A DNA stretch of 64,000 bases, from NCBI RefSeq assembly GCF_018612875.1, contig NZ_JAGGRI010000017.1, positions 206,846 to 270,845 of the forward strand, read 5' to 3'. This document shows, in pieces, positions 7,895 through 17,221 of the stretch. Made by a program: the position numbers and the translations under genes. Within the stretch, counting starts at the first letter, position 1. Each line of letters opens with the position of its first letter. The notes beneath the pieces are model-generated. The model was not told where the DNA came from. It searched no databases and saw only the letters and a program-made list of their open reading frames with translations. This stretch comes from Lysobacter sp. ISL-50. GTDB lineage: Bacteria > Pseudomonadota > Gammaproteobacteria > Xanthomonadales > Xanthomonadaceae.

Positions 7895-8881
7895 CTACGG
7901 AAGCGCACCGTTTCGATCCAGCGCATCGACGCGTAGCTGCTCCTTGACGTTGAAACTGTGTCGACGCAATTCGGCCAGTCTGCGAGATTGGTCCGCGGAT
8001 GGCGTATCGCCATCGCCGAGGATCTGGCGCCGCTGATGCGCGTAACGCCGAAGGCGCGCATCCCACTGCTCGCGCTGGAGATCCAGGGCCGCCAACCGCT
8101 GCGCGGCCGCGGCGCCATACTGCTTCTGGCGCTCCGCATACCTTTCGCTCGGAAGAACCTGGCGGAGCCGGTAGTCTTCGCTCTGAACAAACGATAGCTC
8201 GGCTAGCGCCTCGTCTTTGCGCTGGTCGGCCCGTGCCTTGTCCAGGGTCTCATCCAGTTCGTCCAACTTTAGTTGCCGAGAGTGCTCATCCAGTTCGCCG
8301 GATTTCAAAACATCTTCGCGTGCCAGCGTGTAATCCAGGTAGCGATCTTCATCTCCCCACCAAGCGTCGGCGATTTCCGGGCCCATGCGGTCGCGCCTCA
8401 AGGACCGCAATGCGTTGACTGCCAGGCGGGGATCTCCGCCTTGCCGGGCAAGTCCGGCGGCAGCTTTTTCGACTGACACATAGGCGTCGAACCAGGCCAT
8501 GACTTGCGCCAATGCTTGCGGGGTAAGCCTCGCAGACAGGTACGCGCGAATATCGGAACGAATTTGCTGTTCGGTCCGTTCGCCGATTCGGCTGATGAAG
8601 TAGTCGAACAGGCGCCGTAGCTCGCGGTCGGCCGCCGGCGCACCGAGGGCATCCAGTCGAATAGCCCCATCGACCGAAGTGCCCTGCAACGAGCTGCGTG
8701 GGCCTCCCAAAGAGCCGGTGGCCGTAAATTGACCGCGATTACCGGGCAACGGACTGTTCTCGCCGTTACGTACGGGAGCCAGCGTTGTCGCTCCGCCGCC
8801 GCTCGACGGCGGGCCCCACATCGCGACGAGGGCGCAAAGCGCCCCCGCCACGACAGCGTACGGGAAAAATCGCTTGATCAT
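7895..8881 (-). CDS. lifO: Lipase chaperone (lipase-specific foldase, Lif)
   Basis: 328 residues. An N-terminal membrane anchor (about 5-24) is followed by a low-complexity linker and the periplasmic helical foldase domain. The RxxFDY signature appears as RRLFDYFISRIGE. The remainder is rich in Arg, Gln and Glu helices, as in LifO/LipB. The protein sits in the inner membrane and folds the co-expressed lipase before type II secretion. Its ATG overlaps the lipase stop by one base (TAATG), so translation is coupled. A T-tailed terminator follows downstream. The length agrees with the family. Confidence 0.92.
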   Translation of the reverse strand: MIKRFFPYAVVAGALCALVAMWGPPSSGGGATTLAPVRNGENSPLPGNRGQFTATGSLGGPRSSLQGTSVDGAIRLDALGAPAADRELRRLFDYFISRIGERTEQQIRSDIRAYLSARLTPQALAQVMAWFDAYVSVEKAAAGLARQGGDPRLAVNALRSLRRDRMGPEIADAWWGDEDRYLDYTLAREDVLKSGELDEHSRQLKLDELDETLDKARADQRKDEALAELSFVQSEDYRLRQVLPSERYAERQKQYGAAAAQRLAALDLQREQWDARLRRYAHQRRQILGDGDTPSADQSRRLAELRRHSFNVKEQLRVDALDRNGALP

Positions 8882-9801
8882 TACAGGCCGAGATTTTTCA
8901 AGCGGTTGGCGTGCGCGCGATATACGGTCACGGGGTTGGAGGAAAACATCGAGCGCAGTCCAAACGTCTGGTTCACCGAGTCAAAGTGATTCCAGAAATA
9001 GTCGTCGCGCAGAACGGTGCCCCAATGGGAGGAGCATTGCCCCACTATTCCGTCATTCGGCTTGCCCAAGTACGTCAAGCTTGCTGCCTGGGCGGAAAGG
9101 TCGGTCGGATCAAGCAAGTTGGTCGCCACGCCTACTCCGCCGAAAGAGTAATAGCGCACCGCGTCCACGACCTCTTCGCCTTCGCCGCAGGCGGTGGCGG
9201 GCTTGCCTTGGGGATAGCGTTCCGTGAATTCCGCGGCCCCGCTGGAAGACAATTGGCCCAGCGCCGCCAGGGCGTCGGCCTTACCGCCCATGAGCGAGGC
9301 AAACGTGTTGATTACTCCGGCCACGATGGGGCGCAGCGGTGATCCTTCCGGAAGCACCGCCTTGATCAGATCAGCCGGAGCCGCACCCTGGTGAGGCGTG
9401 TGACCGGTGGTCACGGAGGCCACCAAGTCGGGACGAACGGCTGCGACGTAGCGCGTCGTCAGTCCGCCCTGGCTGTTGCCGATCAGGTTGAACTTCTCGT
9501 ACCCGGAGGTAGCGCGGAGATTGTCGAGATACTTGATCAGCTCTTCTCCTCGCACTTCATCCGAGTTGAAGCCAGAGAGCTTGGCGGCGTACACCTTTGC
9601 GCCGCCTTTTTTAAGTTCGTCCGGGATGTTGTAGAACGTACTGAATCCGAGCACTTGATCCGAGCTCGCGAAGCCATGAACGAGGATGATGGGGTACTTG
9701 GTCTGGGTGTAGGTATCGGTGGCCGCCGATGCTGTGGATACGGCCATGACCGAGAGCATGCCGGCCAGAACTGCATTCAGAATTAGCTTGTTTTTCGACA
9801 T
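8881..9801 (-). CDS. Secreted triacylglycerol lipase, family I
   Basis: 306 residues. The start at 9801 gives a signal peptide ending STASA|AT. The mature enzyme begins with the oxyanion strand YPIILVHGFASSDQV. The nucleophile elbow is GNSQGG with Ser110, where related lipases normally have GHSxGG. The acid is likely Asp250 (PNDGIVG) and the base His272 (NHFDSVNQ), the latter within the calcium-site region. Being followed directly by a foldase gene is typical of family I.1/I.2 lipases secreted by a type II system. It hydrolyses long-chain acylglycerols outside the cell. The Crp-like regulator gene is divergent from it. Confidence 0.92.
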   Translation of the reverse strand: MSKNKLILNAVLAGMLSVMAVSTASAATDTYTQTKYPIILVHGFASSDQVLGFSTFYNIPDELKKGGAKVYAAKLSGFNSDEVRGEELIKYLDNLRATSGYEKFNLIGNSQGGLTTRYVAAVRPDLVASVTTGHTPHQGAAPADLIKAVLPEGSPLRPIVAGVINTFASLMGGKADALAALGQLSSSGAAEFTERYPQGKPATACGEGEEVVDAVRYYSFGGVGVATNLLDPTDLSAQAASLTYLGKPNDGIVGQCSSHWGTVLRDDYFWNHFDSVNQTFGLRSMFSSNPVTVYRAHANRLKNLGL

Positions 9802-10034
9802 GGGGTGCGCTCCGAAAATGAGGACGATCGCCGGCTTGGCCAGCTCGTGGACATGGCGCGCTGCCGGTTGAGTGGGGCCCCGTCCCCGACCTGCTGGGCG
9901 CAGGCCAAGGTTACTTGCGTTCCAAAAGCCGCACCGCCATATTTCTTTCAATTGGCGCAAGAGTTTTTGGGGCGCAAATCACAACTGCTGCGCCGGTGCA
10001 GGGTGGGTACCCGGCTTGGCGCTGGAGTAAAGAG

Positions 10035-10709
10035 ATGGTCCAGCAAGCAAACGACCCTTGGTTCAAGTCATTGCCAGAGGAATGTCGGCGCACGTTGCTG
10101 CAAGAAGGTGTGGAGATCCAGCTCCAGCCGGGCGAGTTGGTGATGCGTAGAGGCGAGCCGCCCAAGGGGTTTTATGGTTTGGTTGACGGCTTGGCGAAGG
10201 CTCGAACCTTGCGGGCGGACGGACGTGAGTCGGTGCTCGCCGTGGTGGAGCCGGGGCACTGGTTCTCGCAGGTGTCTTTGTTCGATGGTGGGCCAAGCAT
10301 GCATGACGTGGTCGCGCTGACAAAAACAGTTGTACGTCGCGTCGATGTTCCGACCTTTAACCGGCTCCTGACGAATTACGATTTTGCAATGGCGATCTTG
10401 CGGCTGATGGCAACCCATAGCCGGGGGGTCTATGCATACATGGAGGATGCCGGCCTTCGCTCCACGAAGGCTCGGATTGCGAGAAGGCTCCAACGCTTGT
10501 CGCGTGGCGATGTCGAATTGGATTCGCCGATGGAAAAGCGCACGATCGAGGTGACTCACGACCTGTTAGCGGCCATGCTCGGCCTCACTCGTCAGACGGT
10601 ATCCCTCGAATTGCGACAACTCGAGGCGTTGGGTGTGATTGAGATCGGCTACCGGAATATCACAATTGTTTCGATGGAAAATCTGCGAGCCATCGGGAAG
10701 GAATCTTGA
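10035..10709 (+). CDS. Crp/Fnr family transcriptional regulator
   Basis: 224 residues. The N-terminal cyclic-nucleotide-binding-like beta-barrel includes QPGELVMRRGEPPKGFYGLVDG, a long dimerisation helix follows, and the C-terminal winged helix holds THDLLAAMLGLTRQTVSLEL and EIGYRNITI. The Arg and Ser of the classic cAMP pocket are not clearly conserved, and there is no Fnr-type cysteine cluster, so the effector is unknown. The ATG at 10035 follows GGAGTAAAGAG; an upstream in-frame start at 9915 would overlap the lipase promoter and lacks support. Divergent placement next to the lipase operon suggests, without proof, control of lipase expression. Confidence 0.88.
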   Translation: MVQQANDPWFKSLPEECRRTLLQEGVEIQLQPGELVMRRGEPPKGFYGLVDGLAKARTLRADGRESVLAVVEPGHWFSQVSLFDGGPSMHDVVALTKTVVRRVDVPTFNRLLTNYDFAMAILRLMATHSRGVYAYMEDAGLRSTKARIARRLQRLSRGDVELDSPMEKRTIEVTHDLLAAMLGLTRQTVSLELRQLEALGVIEIGYRNITIVSMENLRAIGKES

Positions 10710-10793
10710 GATTGTGATTGGCCACAAGACCGAAAGGCTGCCACGAACTCCGGATGACTCCGGTCCGTAGAAGCAGGCCAAAGAATTCGTTCA

Positions 10794-10819
10794 GGCCGAA
10801 GCCGCTTCGCGGCTGTGCT
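10794..10819 (+). repeat. REP-like hairpin repeat, copy 1 (diverged)
   Basis: GGCCGAAGCCGCTTCGCGGC followed by TGTGC, downstream of the Crp-like gene. It shares the core GCCGAAGCCGCTTCGCGGCT with copies at 58053, 59050 and 61306. The right arm is eroded here. Confidence 0.6.
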
Positions 10820-11004
10820 TGAGGTGATTGCTTCCTGCTGGCTGCCGCTTTGGCTCGGGCCGCCTTTTTCAGGCTCGTAGGCAGGGAGCCGCTCGTGACG
10901 CTGCAGAAGGTCGCCCATTTCCAGGGCCTCGACCACTTCTGATGACCGCTGGCCGCCGGAAGCGCCGTGCGCCGTTGTCCCCAGTGGGCTCAGGAGGGAC
11001 CGCC

Positions 11005-11247
11005 ATGGGTGGCAAGCCGCACTTTGAGGTTTATCGCGAAGGCATGAGCGCGGGTGGGCAGCGCTCATTGTCGAATGCATTTTTGGCCGGGTCGCTAACC
11101 GATGGACAATGGCGATGGCGACTGATCGGTGGCAATGGGGAACCGATGGCCTATGGCGAGTCCTGCCTCGACAAGGAATCGATGATGCGGACCATAACCA
11201 TCATCGCGAACTTGGGCGACGCCGAGATACGGGAAGTCAGCGGCTGA
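11005..11247 (+). CDS. DUF1508 (YegP-like) small protein
   Basis: 80 residues with a single DUF1508/YegP repeat: HFEVYREG, then QWRWRLIGGNGEPMAYGESC, then a helix and IIANLGDAEIRE. These small cytoplasmic proteins have an unknown role, although some are stress-linked. The start at 11005 has an excellent ribosome site (AGGAGGGACCGCC). A second small gene of unknown function begins 58 bases downstream, so the pair may be an operon. Confidence 0.85.
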   Translation: MGGKPHFEVYREGMSAGGQRSLSNAFLAGSLTDGQWRWRLIGGNGEPMAYGESCLDKESMMRTITIIANLGDAEIREVSG

Positions 11248-11305
11248 TGAATCATTAGCCATGGCGCAGTCCACGGGGCCGGTCAACCTGAGGGCGGAAC
11301 GCTTT

Positions 11306-11908
11306 ATGGGAATTCACGTCACTTATCACCCATGCGCGCCGTCCGACGTACATGGCTTGTACTTCGACCAGATAGGGCGCGATGCGTCCATCGAGCGCCT
11401 GGCCTTGCAGCTGGGGCTGGACCCGGACGCTTCGGCCAGGCTGAAAGCTCTCCTGGCGCATGGCGGCCGCTCTCGTCCCAGGGAGATGAGCCTCTGCCAA
11501 GCGCATGTGTACAACGCGGCCAAAGTATCGGAACTGCTATGCAACTGTTGGTATACGAACTGTTGCCGTTTTTCCGCGTTACTGGAGCTTCCCGATTTCG
11601 GTCAATACGCGACCGATTGGCACGACCTCATGGCCGGGGTAGTTGTTCTCGAGCGGACTTCCAATGAGAGGCTGGTGCCGCGCAACGACGGTATCGTATT
11701 CCTTGGCTGCGAAGGGCTGAAGCGATTGCGTGCCGACTATGCCGAATATTCAGCGTTGCGCTTCCAGTTGGATCGCGTGTTTCCACGCGGCTGGCTCCCT
11801 GTTTTCTGGGCGGCGGCGGACTACGCTGTCGCGCGTGGCGGTGGGTTGATTGAGGCGGTAAACCTCGTACGCCCCGACGTTATCGCGCCTTCGTCGCTCA
11901 TGGCGTAG
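11306..11908 (+). CDS. Hypothetical cysteine-containing protein
   Basis: 200 residues that I do not recognise. No signal peptide or membrane segment is visible. Notable is a Cys/aromatic cluster around residues 75-88 (CNCWYTNCCRF), which could bind metal or be buried. The rest alternates helices (LRADYAEYSALRFQL, GWLPVFWAAADYAVA). I preferred the ATG at 11306 because GAGGGCGGAACG lies upstream; an ATG at 11261 gives 215 residues. It follows the DUF1508 gene closely. Codon use looks like that of a real gene. Confidence 0.6.
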   Translation: MGIHVTYHPCAPSDVHGLYFDQIGRDASIERLALQLGLDPDASARLKALLAHGGRSRPREMSLCQAHVYNAAKVSELLCNCWYTNCCRFSALLELPDFGQYATDWHDLMAGVVVLERTSNERLVPRNDGIVFLGCEGLKRLRADYAEYSALRFQLDRVFPRGWLPVFWAAADYAVARGGGLIEAVNLVRPDVIAPSSLMA

Positions 11909-12434
11909 TTCGTCGGGCCGACGGTAGATGCCATGCGCTCTGCCGGCATGACGGTTCATCCCGCGCAACTGCGTACCAGTGAGGAATGGTGAGCATCCGA
12001 CGTTATGAGTATCTGTACACAGAAGTAACCCGCACCCTATCTGATAGCGTTACCTGCCGCATCCGCAGTGCGGGCCAGGGACAAGGGGGATTTGCAAAAC
12101 GATCAGCGCGGCTGCTTTGAGCGGCTCGACCGGTTGCACCTGTTTCTCGGGGCTACAGAATCTGTCTCTCGCCGTGGCCACAGCGGGCGAGCGTCAGGTA
12201 CGGATGCCGAGCCCTCGCGCGAGCCCGAGCCCCGCTCGAGTCGCGGTCGGAAACTACTCGATGCGTACGCGACGGAACCGGGGCTGAGTGGCGCCGTAGC
12301 TCGCGCGGCCCGCCTACCGCCCTCTTGATCAGGACGGAACCATCGGCGGTGCGGTCGATTAACCACCCTCCCAAGCACCAGGACATGCGAAGCAAATTTT
12401 GTGGCGATCGTCAGGAAGGCGAGGAGATTCCGCA
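11909..12434. other. Intergenic upstream of PuuD/Rieske cluster
   Basis: About 525 bases with no supported gene. It presumably holds the promoter of the oxidative cluster beginning at 12435. No convincing tRNA, riboswitch or operator was seen. Confidence 0.45.
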
Positions 12435-13703
12435 ATGACAGGCACATTGCTCGATTTGGCAGCCGATGCGATTCGTTGGCTGCATGTGCTCGCCGCATTC
12501 GCCTGGCTCGGCGCCGGGTTATGGATAAGACGCCTGACGCTACGGGCGAGACCGCTCCTGGATCAGCGGTCGGAGCTGGAGGTCTGGGACACGCACAGCC
12601 TGTCGTTCTGGCGGACCGAAAAAGTCGCCGCACCTGCTGCGGCCGAGCTGGATGGCCTGGTCTGGTCGTTCAATCAGATTCGATGGCTGGTCGGGACCGG
12701 CGTCGTGCTGTTCTGCCTGATCTACTATCGGCAACCTCTGGCCTACCTGGTCGACCCAAGCATCGCGCGGCTGTCGGCCCGTGAAGCGATCGCAGCCTCG
12801 ATACTCGGCCTGACGGGCGCGCCTGTTGTCAACGAGCTCGTTAATCGCATACCGCTGCATTACAACACCCTGTACATGACCGCGTCCGTCGCTCATGTCC
12901 TTGGCTGGGCATGGCTGTATGCGAACCTGTTCTCCCAGCACGGCGCCATGATCCAGATTGGCGCCATGATGGGCATGGTGATCGCCTTCAATGTCCTGTG
13001 GTTCCTCTATCCGAGGATGCGCAAGGCGTTCAACGCGGCGCTAAGGGGCGAGAAGCCGGATGCCGTCGATAAGCAACACTGGGATCGACGAGGCCTTCAT
13101 TCGTACATCACCATGGCTGTCGTCTTCCTGATGCTTTCCGGCCACATGGGAAGTCTCGTGCGCGCCAACGGCCATCCTTTCCTGACCATTGCCACCGTAC
13201 TGGCGTTGAGCGTGGCTGCTCGATGGGCACTCGACGCCACCCATCGCAACGGCGGGGTCATGCCGATGGAGATCCGCTGGATTTCCGCGATTGCGATCGT
13301 GGCGCTCGGGCTGATGCTGACCTGGATGGCATTGCCGCGGACTCCAGCCGAACAGGTCGCCGCTCTCGCTCGTACCCACGTTTCAGCAGGCGGTGCCGCG
13401 CTCCCGCCCAAGCCCTCAAGCGCGAATTCAATCCCGAGTCCAGCCGCGACGGGCGAAGCTCCATTGCGCGCGGATGCGATCGTTCAACGACGCTGCGCGG
13501 TTTGCCATGCCGCGCGACCCAGCTTCCCTGGCGTGGCCTCACCCCCGCGCGGAATCGTCTTCACCTCTGAAACCCTGCCGCTTTATGCGGGCCTGATCGC
13601 TGCGGTGGTGCAGAGCGAGCGCATGCCGCCCGGCAACGCCACGGACATGCAGCCGGACGAGCGCAAGGCGGTGACGCAATGGGCGACCGACCATGCACGC
13701 TGA
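12435..13703 (+). CDS. PuuD-like membrane oxidase with C-terminal cytochrome c domain
   Basis: 422 residues. The N-terminal part (about 1-310) is an integral membrane domain of the urate oxidase N-terminal/PuuD type, with features such as IRWLHVLAAFAWLGAGLW, ELEVWDTHSLSFW, YYRQPLAYLVDP and a TMAVVFLMLSGHMGS segment. The C-terminal tail (about 350-422) is a small cytochrome c with CAVCH (Cys354, Cys357, His358) and a likely Met ligand in RMPPGN. In PuuD this architecture oxidises urate and passes electrons to the respiratory chain. The start follows GAGGAGATTCCGCA. The stop overlaps the next gene by 11 bases. Urate itself may not be the substrate, because no allantoin-pathway genes are adjacent. 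Confidence 0.82.
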   Translation: MTGTLLDLAADAIRWLHVLAAFAWLGAGLWIRRLTLRARPLLDQRSELEVWDTHSLSFWRTEKVAAPAAAELDGLVWSFNQIRWLVGTGVVLFCLIYYRQPLAYLVDPSIARLSAREAIAASILGLTGAPVVNELVNRIPLHYNTLYMTASVAHVLGWAWLYANLFSQHGAMIQIGAMMGMVIAFNVLWFLYPRMRKAFNAALRGEKPDAVDKQHWDRRGLHSYITMAVVFLMLSGHMGSLVRANGHPFLTIATVLALSVAARWALDATHRNGGVMPMEIRWISAIAIVALGLMLTWMALPRTPAEQVAALARTHVSAGGAALPPKPSSANSIPSPAATGEAPLRADAIVQRRCAVCHAARPSFPGVASPPRGIVFTSETLPLYAGLIAAVVQSERMPPGNATDMQPDERKAVTQWATDHAR

Positions 13704-14652
13704 GCTGCTCCGCTATTGGTATCCGATAGCGCGCAGCGAAGACGTGCGCGAACGTCCCGTCGCCGCGTCGCTGTTGGAGACCGATCTCGTCCTGTATCGG
13801 GCCGATCATCAGATCGTGGTGGCCGTCGATCGTTGCCCGCATCGCGGCATGCGGCTCAGCTTGGGGCAGCATCGAGATGGCGTGTTGATATGTCCCTACC
13901 ATGGCCTGGAATTTGGACAGGAGGGGCGCTGCATTCATCTGCCGGCACATCCCCGCCTCGCGCCATCACAGCAGTTCAAACTCGCCACTTATCCCGCGGT
14001 GGAACGTTACGGTCTGGTCTGGACCTGTCTTGGGGACTCGCCGGCGCCGTTTCCGGAACTGAACTCCGATTGGGACGATCCAGCATTTCGCAAAGTGACG
14101 CCCGATCCAGTGCCGATCGCCGCCAGTGCGGGCCGGCAAGTGGAGGGCTTCATTGACGTGGCGCATTTCGCGCATGTGCACACCGGTACGTTCGCCGACC
14201 CTGCCAACGCGGCGGTGCCCGCGTACTCAGTCGAAGTCGACGAAGATGGGTTGCGTTTTGATTACTGCAGCACGGTCTCGAATTACGCCCTCGGAAGTGG
14301 AACGACCGCGCGGGACTTCGTATGGCGTCGAAGCTTCGAGGTTCGCCTTCCGTACCTGGCCCACCTGACAGTGCACTTCCCCGGCGGGCGCCTGAATATT
14401 TTGAACGGCGCCAGCCCGGTGGCGAGCGATCGTGCCGTGCTGTTCTCTCCGGTGTGTTTCGATTTCGAGATCGGCACCGACGAGGCGGTCAAGGACTTCA
14501 ACGCCCGCATCTTCGCGGAAGACCGTCTGATGGTCGAGAACCAGCAGCCGCGCCATCTTCCGTTGGCGTCCGGCGACGCTTCCTTCGCCGCGGACCTCGC
14601 ATCCGTCTATTACAGACGGCTGTTGCGACAGATGGGGCTGTCCACCGCATGA
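13693..14652 (+). CDS. Rieske [2Fe-2S] non-haem iron oxygenase, alpha subunit (copy 1)
   Basis: 319 residues. An N-terminal Rieske domain carries Cys48-Pro-His50 and Cys67-Pro-Tyr-His70. A C-terminal catalytic domain holds the mononuclear iron site in EGFIDVAHFAHVHTGTF (His158 and His163 likely). The size fits the VanA/NdmA-type monooxygenases and demethylases. Such enzymes hydroxylate or O/N-demethylate aromatic or heteroaromatic rings and need a reductase, none of which is encoded nearby. The start overlaps the preceding PuuD-like gene, so coupling is likely and the two may work on the same molecule. Confidence 0.88.
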   Translation: MHAELLRYWYPIARSEDVRERPVAASLLETDLVLYRADHQIVVAVDRCPHRGMRLSLGQHRDGVLICPYHGLEFGQEGRCIHLPAHPRLAPSQQFKLATYPAVERYGLVWTCLGDSPAPFPELNSDWDDPAFRKVTPDPVPIAASAGRQVEGFIDVAHFAHVHTGTFADPANAAVPAYSVEVDEDGLRFDYCSTVSNYALGSGTTARDFVWRRSFEVRLPYLAHLTVHFPGGRLNILNGASPVASDRAVLFSPVCFDFEIGTDEAVKDFNARIFAEDRLMVENQQPRHLPLASGDASFAADLASVYYRRLLRQMGLSTA

Positions 14653-14757
14653 GCAGCGCTTCCCCATTTCTGGCGAATTCTCGGCGTGGATCGAAGTACT
14701 GATGGGCGCCAATGCAACGGCATGGAACACCTGCCGGATTACTCGGTGGAGACTGAC

Positions 14758-15762
14758 GTGATTGATGCTTTGATCGATTTGACGACCGATATCGCACGTT
14801 GGCTACATGTGCTCGCGGCTGTCGCCTGGATGGGATTTGGCTTGTGGCTGCGCAGACTGGCGATGAGGGCCCGCCCATTGGTCGACTCGTCGGCGGAGCT
14901 CGAGGTGTGGGACACGCATAGCCTCGGATTCTGGCGGACCGCAAAAATCACTCAGCCACAAGCATCCGATATCGAAGGGCTGGTCTGGTCTTTCAATCAG
15001 ATTCGCTGGTTGTTCGGTACGGGCCTGCTCCTGTTCGGCCTGATTTATTACCGGCAACCGCAGATTTACCTGCTCGATCCCAACGATCCGTCGCTGTCAT
15101 CCCGCGCGGCGATCGCCCTTTCGCTGGCCGGATTGACGGGCGCTGCGCTGATCAATGAAGCGATCAATCGTATCCCATTGCGTCGCAAGGCCATCTACAA
15201 TTTCGCGTGCGCCTTCCACCTTCTGGCCTGGACCTCGCTCTACGCGAATCTGTACTCGCAGCAAGGCGCGATGATCCAGATCGGCGCGATGCTGGGAACC
15301 ACCATAACAACCAACATACTGGGTTATCTCTATCCGGCGACGCGTGAAGCGACGGCCGCGCTGATGCGGGGCGAACGACCCGACCCGACCAGGAAGCAGT
15401 ATTGGGATCGGCGCAACCAGCACTCATTTCTCTTGCCCGCTGTCGTCTTCCTGATGCTTTCCAGCCACATGGGGAGTGTCATAAAGGCCAATGGCCATGC
15501 GTTTACTACCATCGCCGCGGTACTGGTCCTGAGCGTGGTATCGCGCTATGTACTGGAGAGTATCCATCGCAACAGCGGCACCGTGCCACCGCGACTTGGT
15601 TGGGTAGTCGCCGCCGCCGCGTTCGCCGTGGCGATGGCATTGGCATGGTTGATAGGCGACCAGAGCGGCGCCAATCTTCAGGCGCTGGCGGAGGCAACCT
15701 TCAACGCTGCCGATGCCGCCGCGGCGGTCGCGACGATTGCCTCGAACTCACCCGCGTCATGA
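14758..15762 (+). CDS. PuuD-like membrane protein without cytochrome domain
   Basis: 334 residues, paralogous to the protein at 12435-13703 over its whole membrane domain (ARWLHVLAAVAWMGFGLWL, ELEVWDTHSLGFWRT, YYRQPQIYLLDP, VVFLMLSSHMGSV). It lacks the C-terminal haem motif and ends in an alanine-rich tail. I chose the GTG at 14758 because GGTGGAG lies six bases upstream and because it aligns the N-terminus exactly with the paralogue; an ATG at 14722 is the alternative. Two PuuD-like subunits could form a hetero-complex in which only one has the electron-transfer haem. The stop overlaps the MFS gene (ATGA). Confidence 0.8.
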   Translation: MIDALIDLTTDIARWLHVLAAVAWMGFGLWLRRLAMRARPLVDSSAELEVWDTHSLGFWRTAKITQPQASDIEGLVWSFNQIRWLFGTGLLLFGLIYYRQPQIYLLDPNDPSLSSRAAIALSLAGLTGAALINEAINRIPLRRKAIYNFACAFHLLAWTSLYANLYSQQGAMIQIGAMLGTTITTNILGYLYPATREATAALMRGERPDPTRKQYWDRRNQHSFLLPAVVFLMLSSHMGSVIKANGHAFTTIAAVLVLSVVSRYVLESIHRNSGTVPPRLGWVVAAAAFAVAMALAWLIGDQSGANLQALAEATFNAADAAAAVATIASNSPAS

Positions 15763-17123
15763 GCGCCTCGCGTATATCGCGACGCGTGTGGTCGATCGGG
15801 TTAGTGACCGGCATGGGCGGCATGCTGGTGATGCTCGACGCAACCCTCGCCGCGCTCGCCCTTATCGCTGTCCAGGCGGATCTGAACGCACCTGTGGAAG
15901 ACGCGCAATGGGTCGTTTCCAGCTATCTGATCTCGATGGCCGTTTCGCTGCCGGCTTCGGCATGGTTCGGTAACCGGTTCGGGCACGGGCGCATCTGGAG
16001 CGTTGCGCTGGTCGCCTTCGTTGCCGCGTCGATCGGGTGTGCGTTTGCGGCCAGCCTGGGCGCGCTGATTGCCGCTCGTATTGCTCAAGGGCTGGCTGCC
16101 GGAATCATGCTTCCGACAGGGCACGCCATCTTGGTAGGAGTCGCCGAGCGCGACCAGTTGGGCCGCGTCCTCGGCGTTGTCGGCACCTTGATCAGCTTGG
16201 CCGCGGCAATCGGGCCGGGCATAGGGGGCTGGTTGGTTGACGTCGCCTCGTGGCGCTGGCTGTTCTGGATCAATGTGCCGCTGGGAGCGGCCGCCGTAGT
16301 GTGGGCGGCGAGGGTGATGCCGAGGGGCGTCGCCCAGTTCGGCCTTGGACTTCCCATGGGCCAGCTTTTCCTCATCGTTACCGGGCTACCTTTGGCTCTG
16401 TACGGCGCCTCGGAGATCACCTCTCGCTATCCGGCCGGAAACGGCTGGCTGTATATCGGCGCGGGCGCCACGCTTCTGGCCCTCTTCATCGCGGTTGCCC
16501 GTACGAGCAAGTCGTCGCTCCTGGCGCTCGACTTGATGCGAAATCGCCAGTTCCGCGCGTCGTCGCTGCTGGCCGTTGGAAACAGCGCAAACCTGTTCGG
16601 AGGGCTTGTGCTGTTCCCGCTGTACTTCCACGCCAAGCACATGAGCCCCACACAAATCGGTGTGATGTTGGTATTCATGGGGGCCGGAACGACATCCGCA
16701 CTGTACCTCGCCGGCAACTTCGTAGATCGCTGTGGCCCGCGGCCGGTCGTCCTGGCCGGAGCAGCCATGCTGGCGGTGTCTGCGGCGCCGTTCGCCCTGG
16801 TACCCGTGCCATCCGACATCGCTGCGGTGTTTATGTTCGTGCGTGGCATCGGGCTGGCCTGGACTACGAACCCGACCACCACGGCCGCTTATGCCGCGGT
16901 GGACCGAAAGGACATTGGCGGCGCGGCCACGCTGGTCAACACCGTGCAACGCGTAAGCGGCGCGCTGGGCGCGGTGGCGGTGGTTGCATCAATAGGATGG
17001 CTGGACGGAGGCGAGGGCCGCGGCGAAGTTCGCGCAATGGCAATCATGGTGGTTTTGCCGGTGCTGCAGGCCTGGTGGGGAACCTATCTGACGGGATATC
17101 GCGCCATGCGCGAACCGGGTTAA
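15759..17123 (+). CDS. MFS transporter, DHA2/EmrB-like
   Basis: 454 residues, about 12-14 membrane helices. The first-helix motif is LVMLDATLAALALIAVQADL, as in drug:H+ antiporters of the DHA2 family. The WVVSSYLISMAVSLPASAWF and GPGIGGWLVD (motif C-like) segments are present. It sits in the inner membrane and most likely exports a small organic compound, although uptake cannot be excluded. It is translationally coupled to the preceding PuuD-like gene by ATGA. Its position between the oxygenases suggests it moves their substrate or product. Confidence 0.88.
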   Translation: MSASRISRRVWSIGLVTGMGGMLVMLDATLAALALIAVQADLNAPVEDAQWVVSSYLISMAVSLPASAWFGNRFGHGRIWSVALVAFVAASIGCAFAASLGALIAARIAQGLAAGIMLPTGHAILVGVAERDQLGRVLGVVGTLISLAAAIGPGIGGWLVDVASWRWLFWINVPLGAAAVVWAARVMPRGVAQFGLGLPMGQLFLIVTGLPLALYGASEITSRYPAGNGWLYIGAGATLLALFIAVARTSKSSLLALDLMRNRQFRASSLLAVGNSANLFGGLVLFPLYFHAKHMSPTQIGVMLVFMGAGTTSALYLAGNFVDRCGPRPVVLAGAAMLAVSAAPFALVPVPSDIAAVFMFVRGIGLAWTTNPTTTAAYAAVDRKDIGGAATLVNTVQRVSGALGAVAVVASIGWLDGGEGRGEVRAMAIMVVLPVLQAWWGTYLTGYRAMREPG

Positions 17124-17221
17124 TTCTTTCTGTGGTCAAGCGGCACGCTGCCGGAGCGCTACTGACAGAACGGCTGCGTCCGCGGCGACGCCAAATTTGA
17201 CCGGCTGCAATCGGAGGCTTT

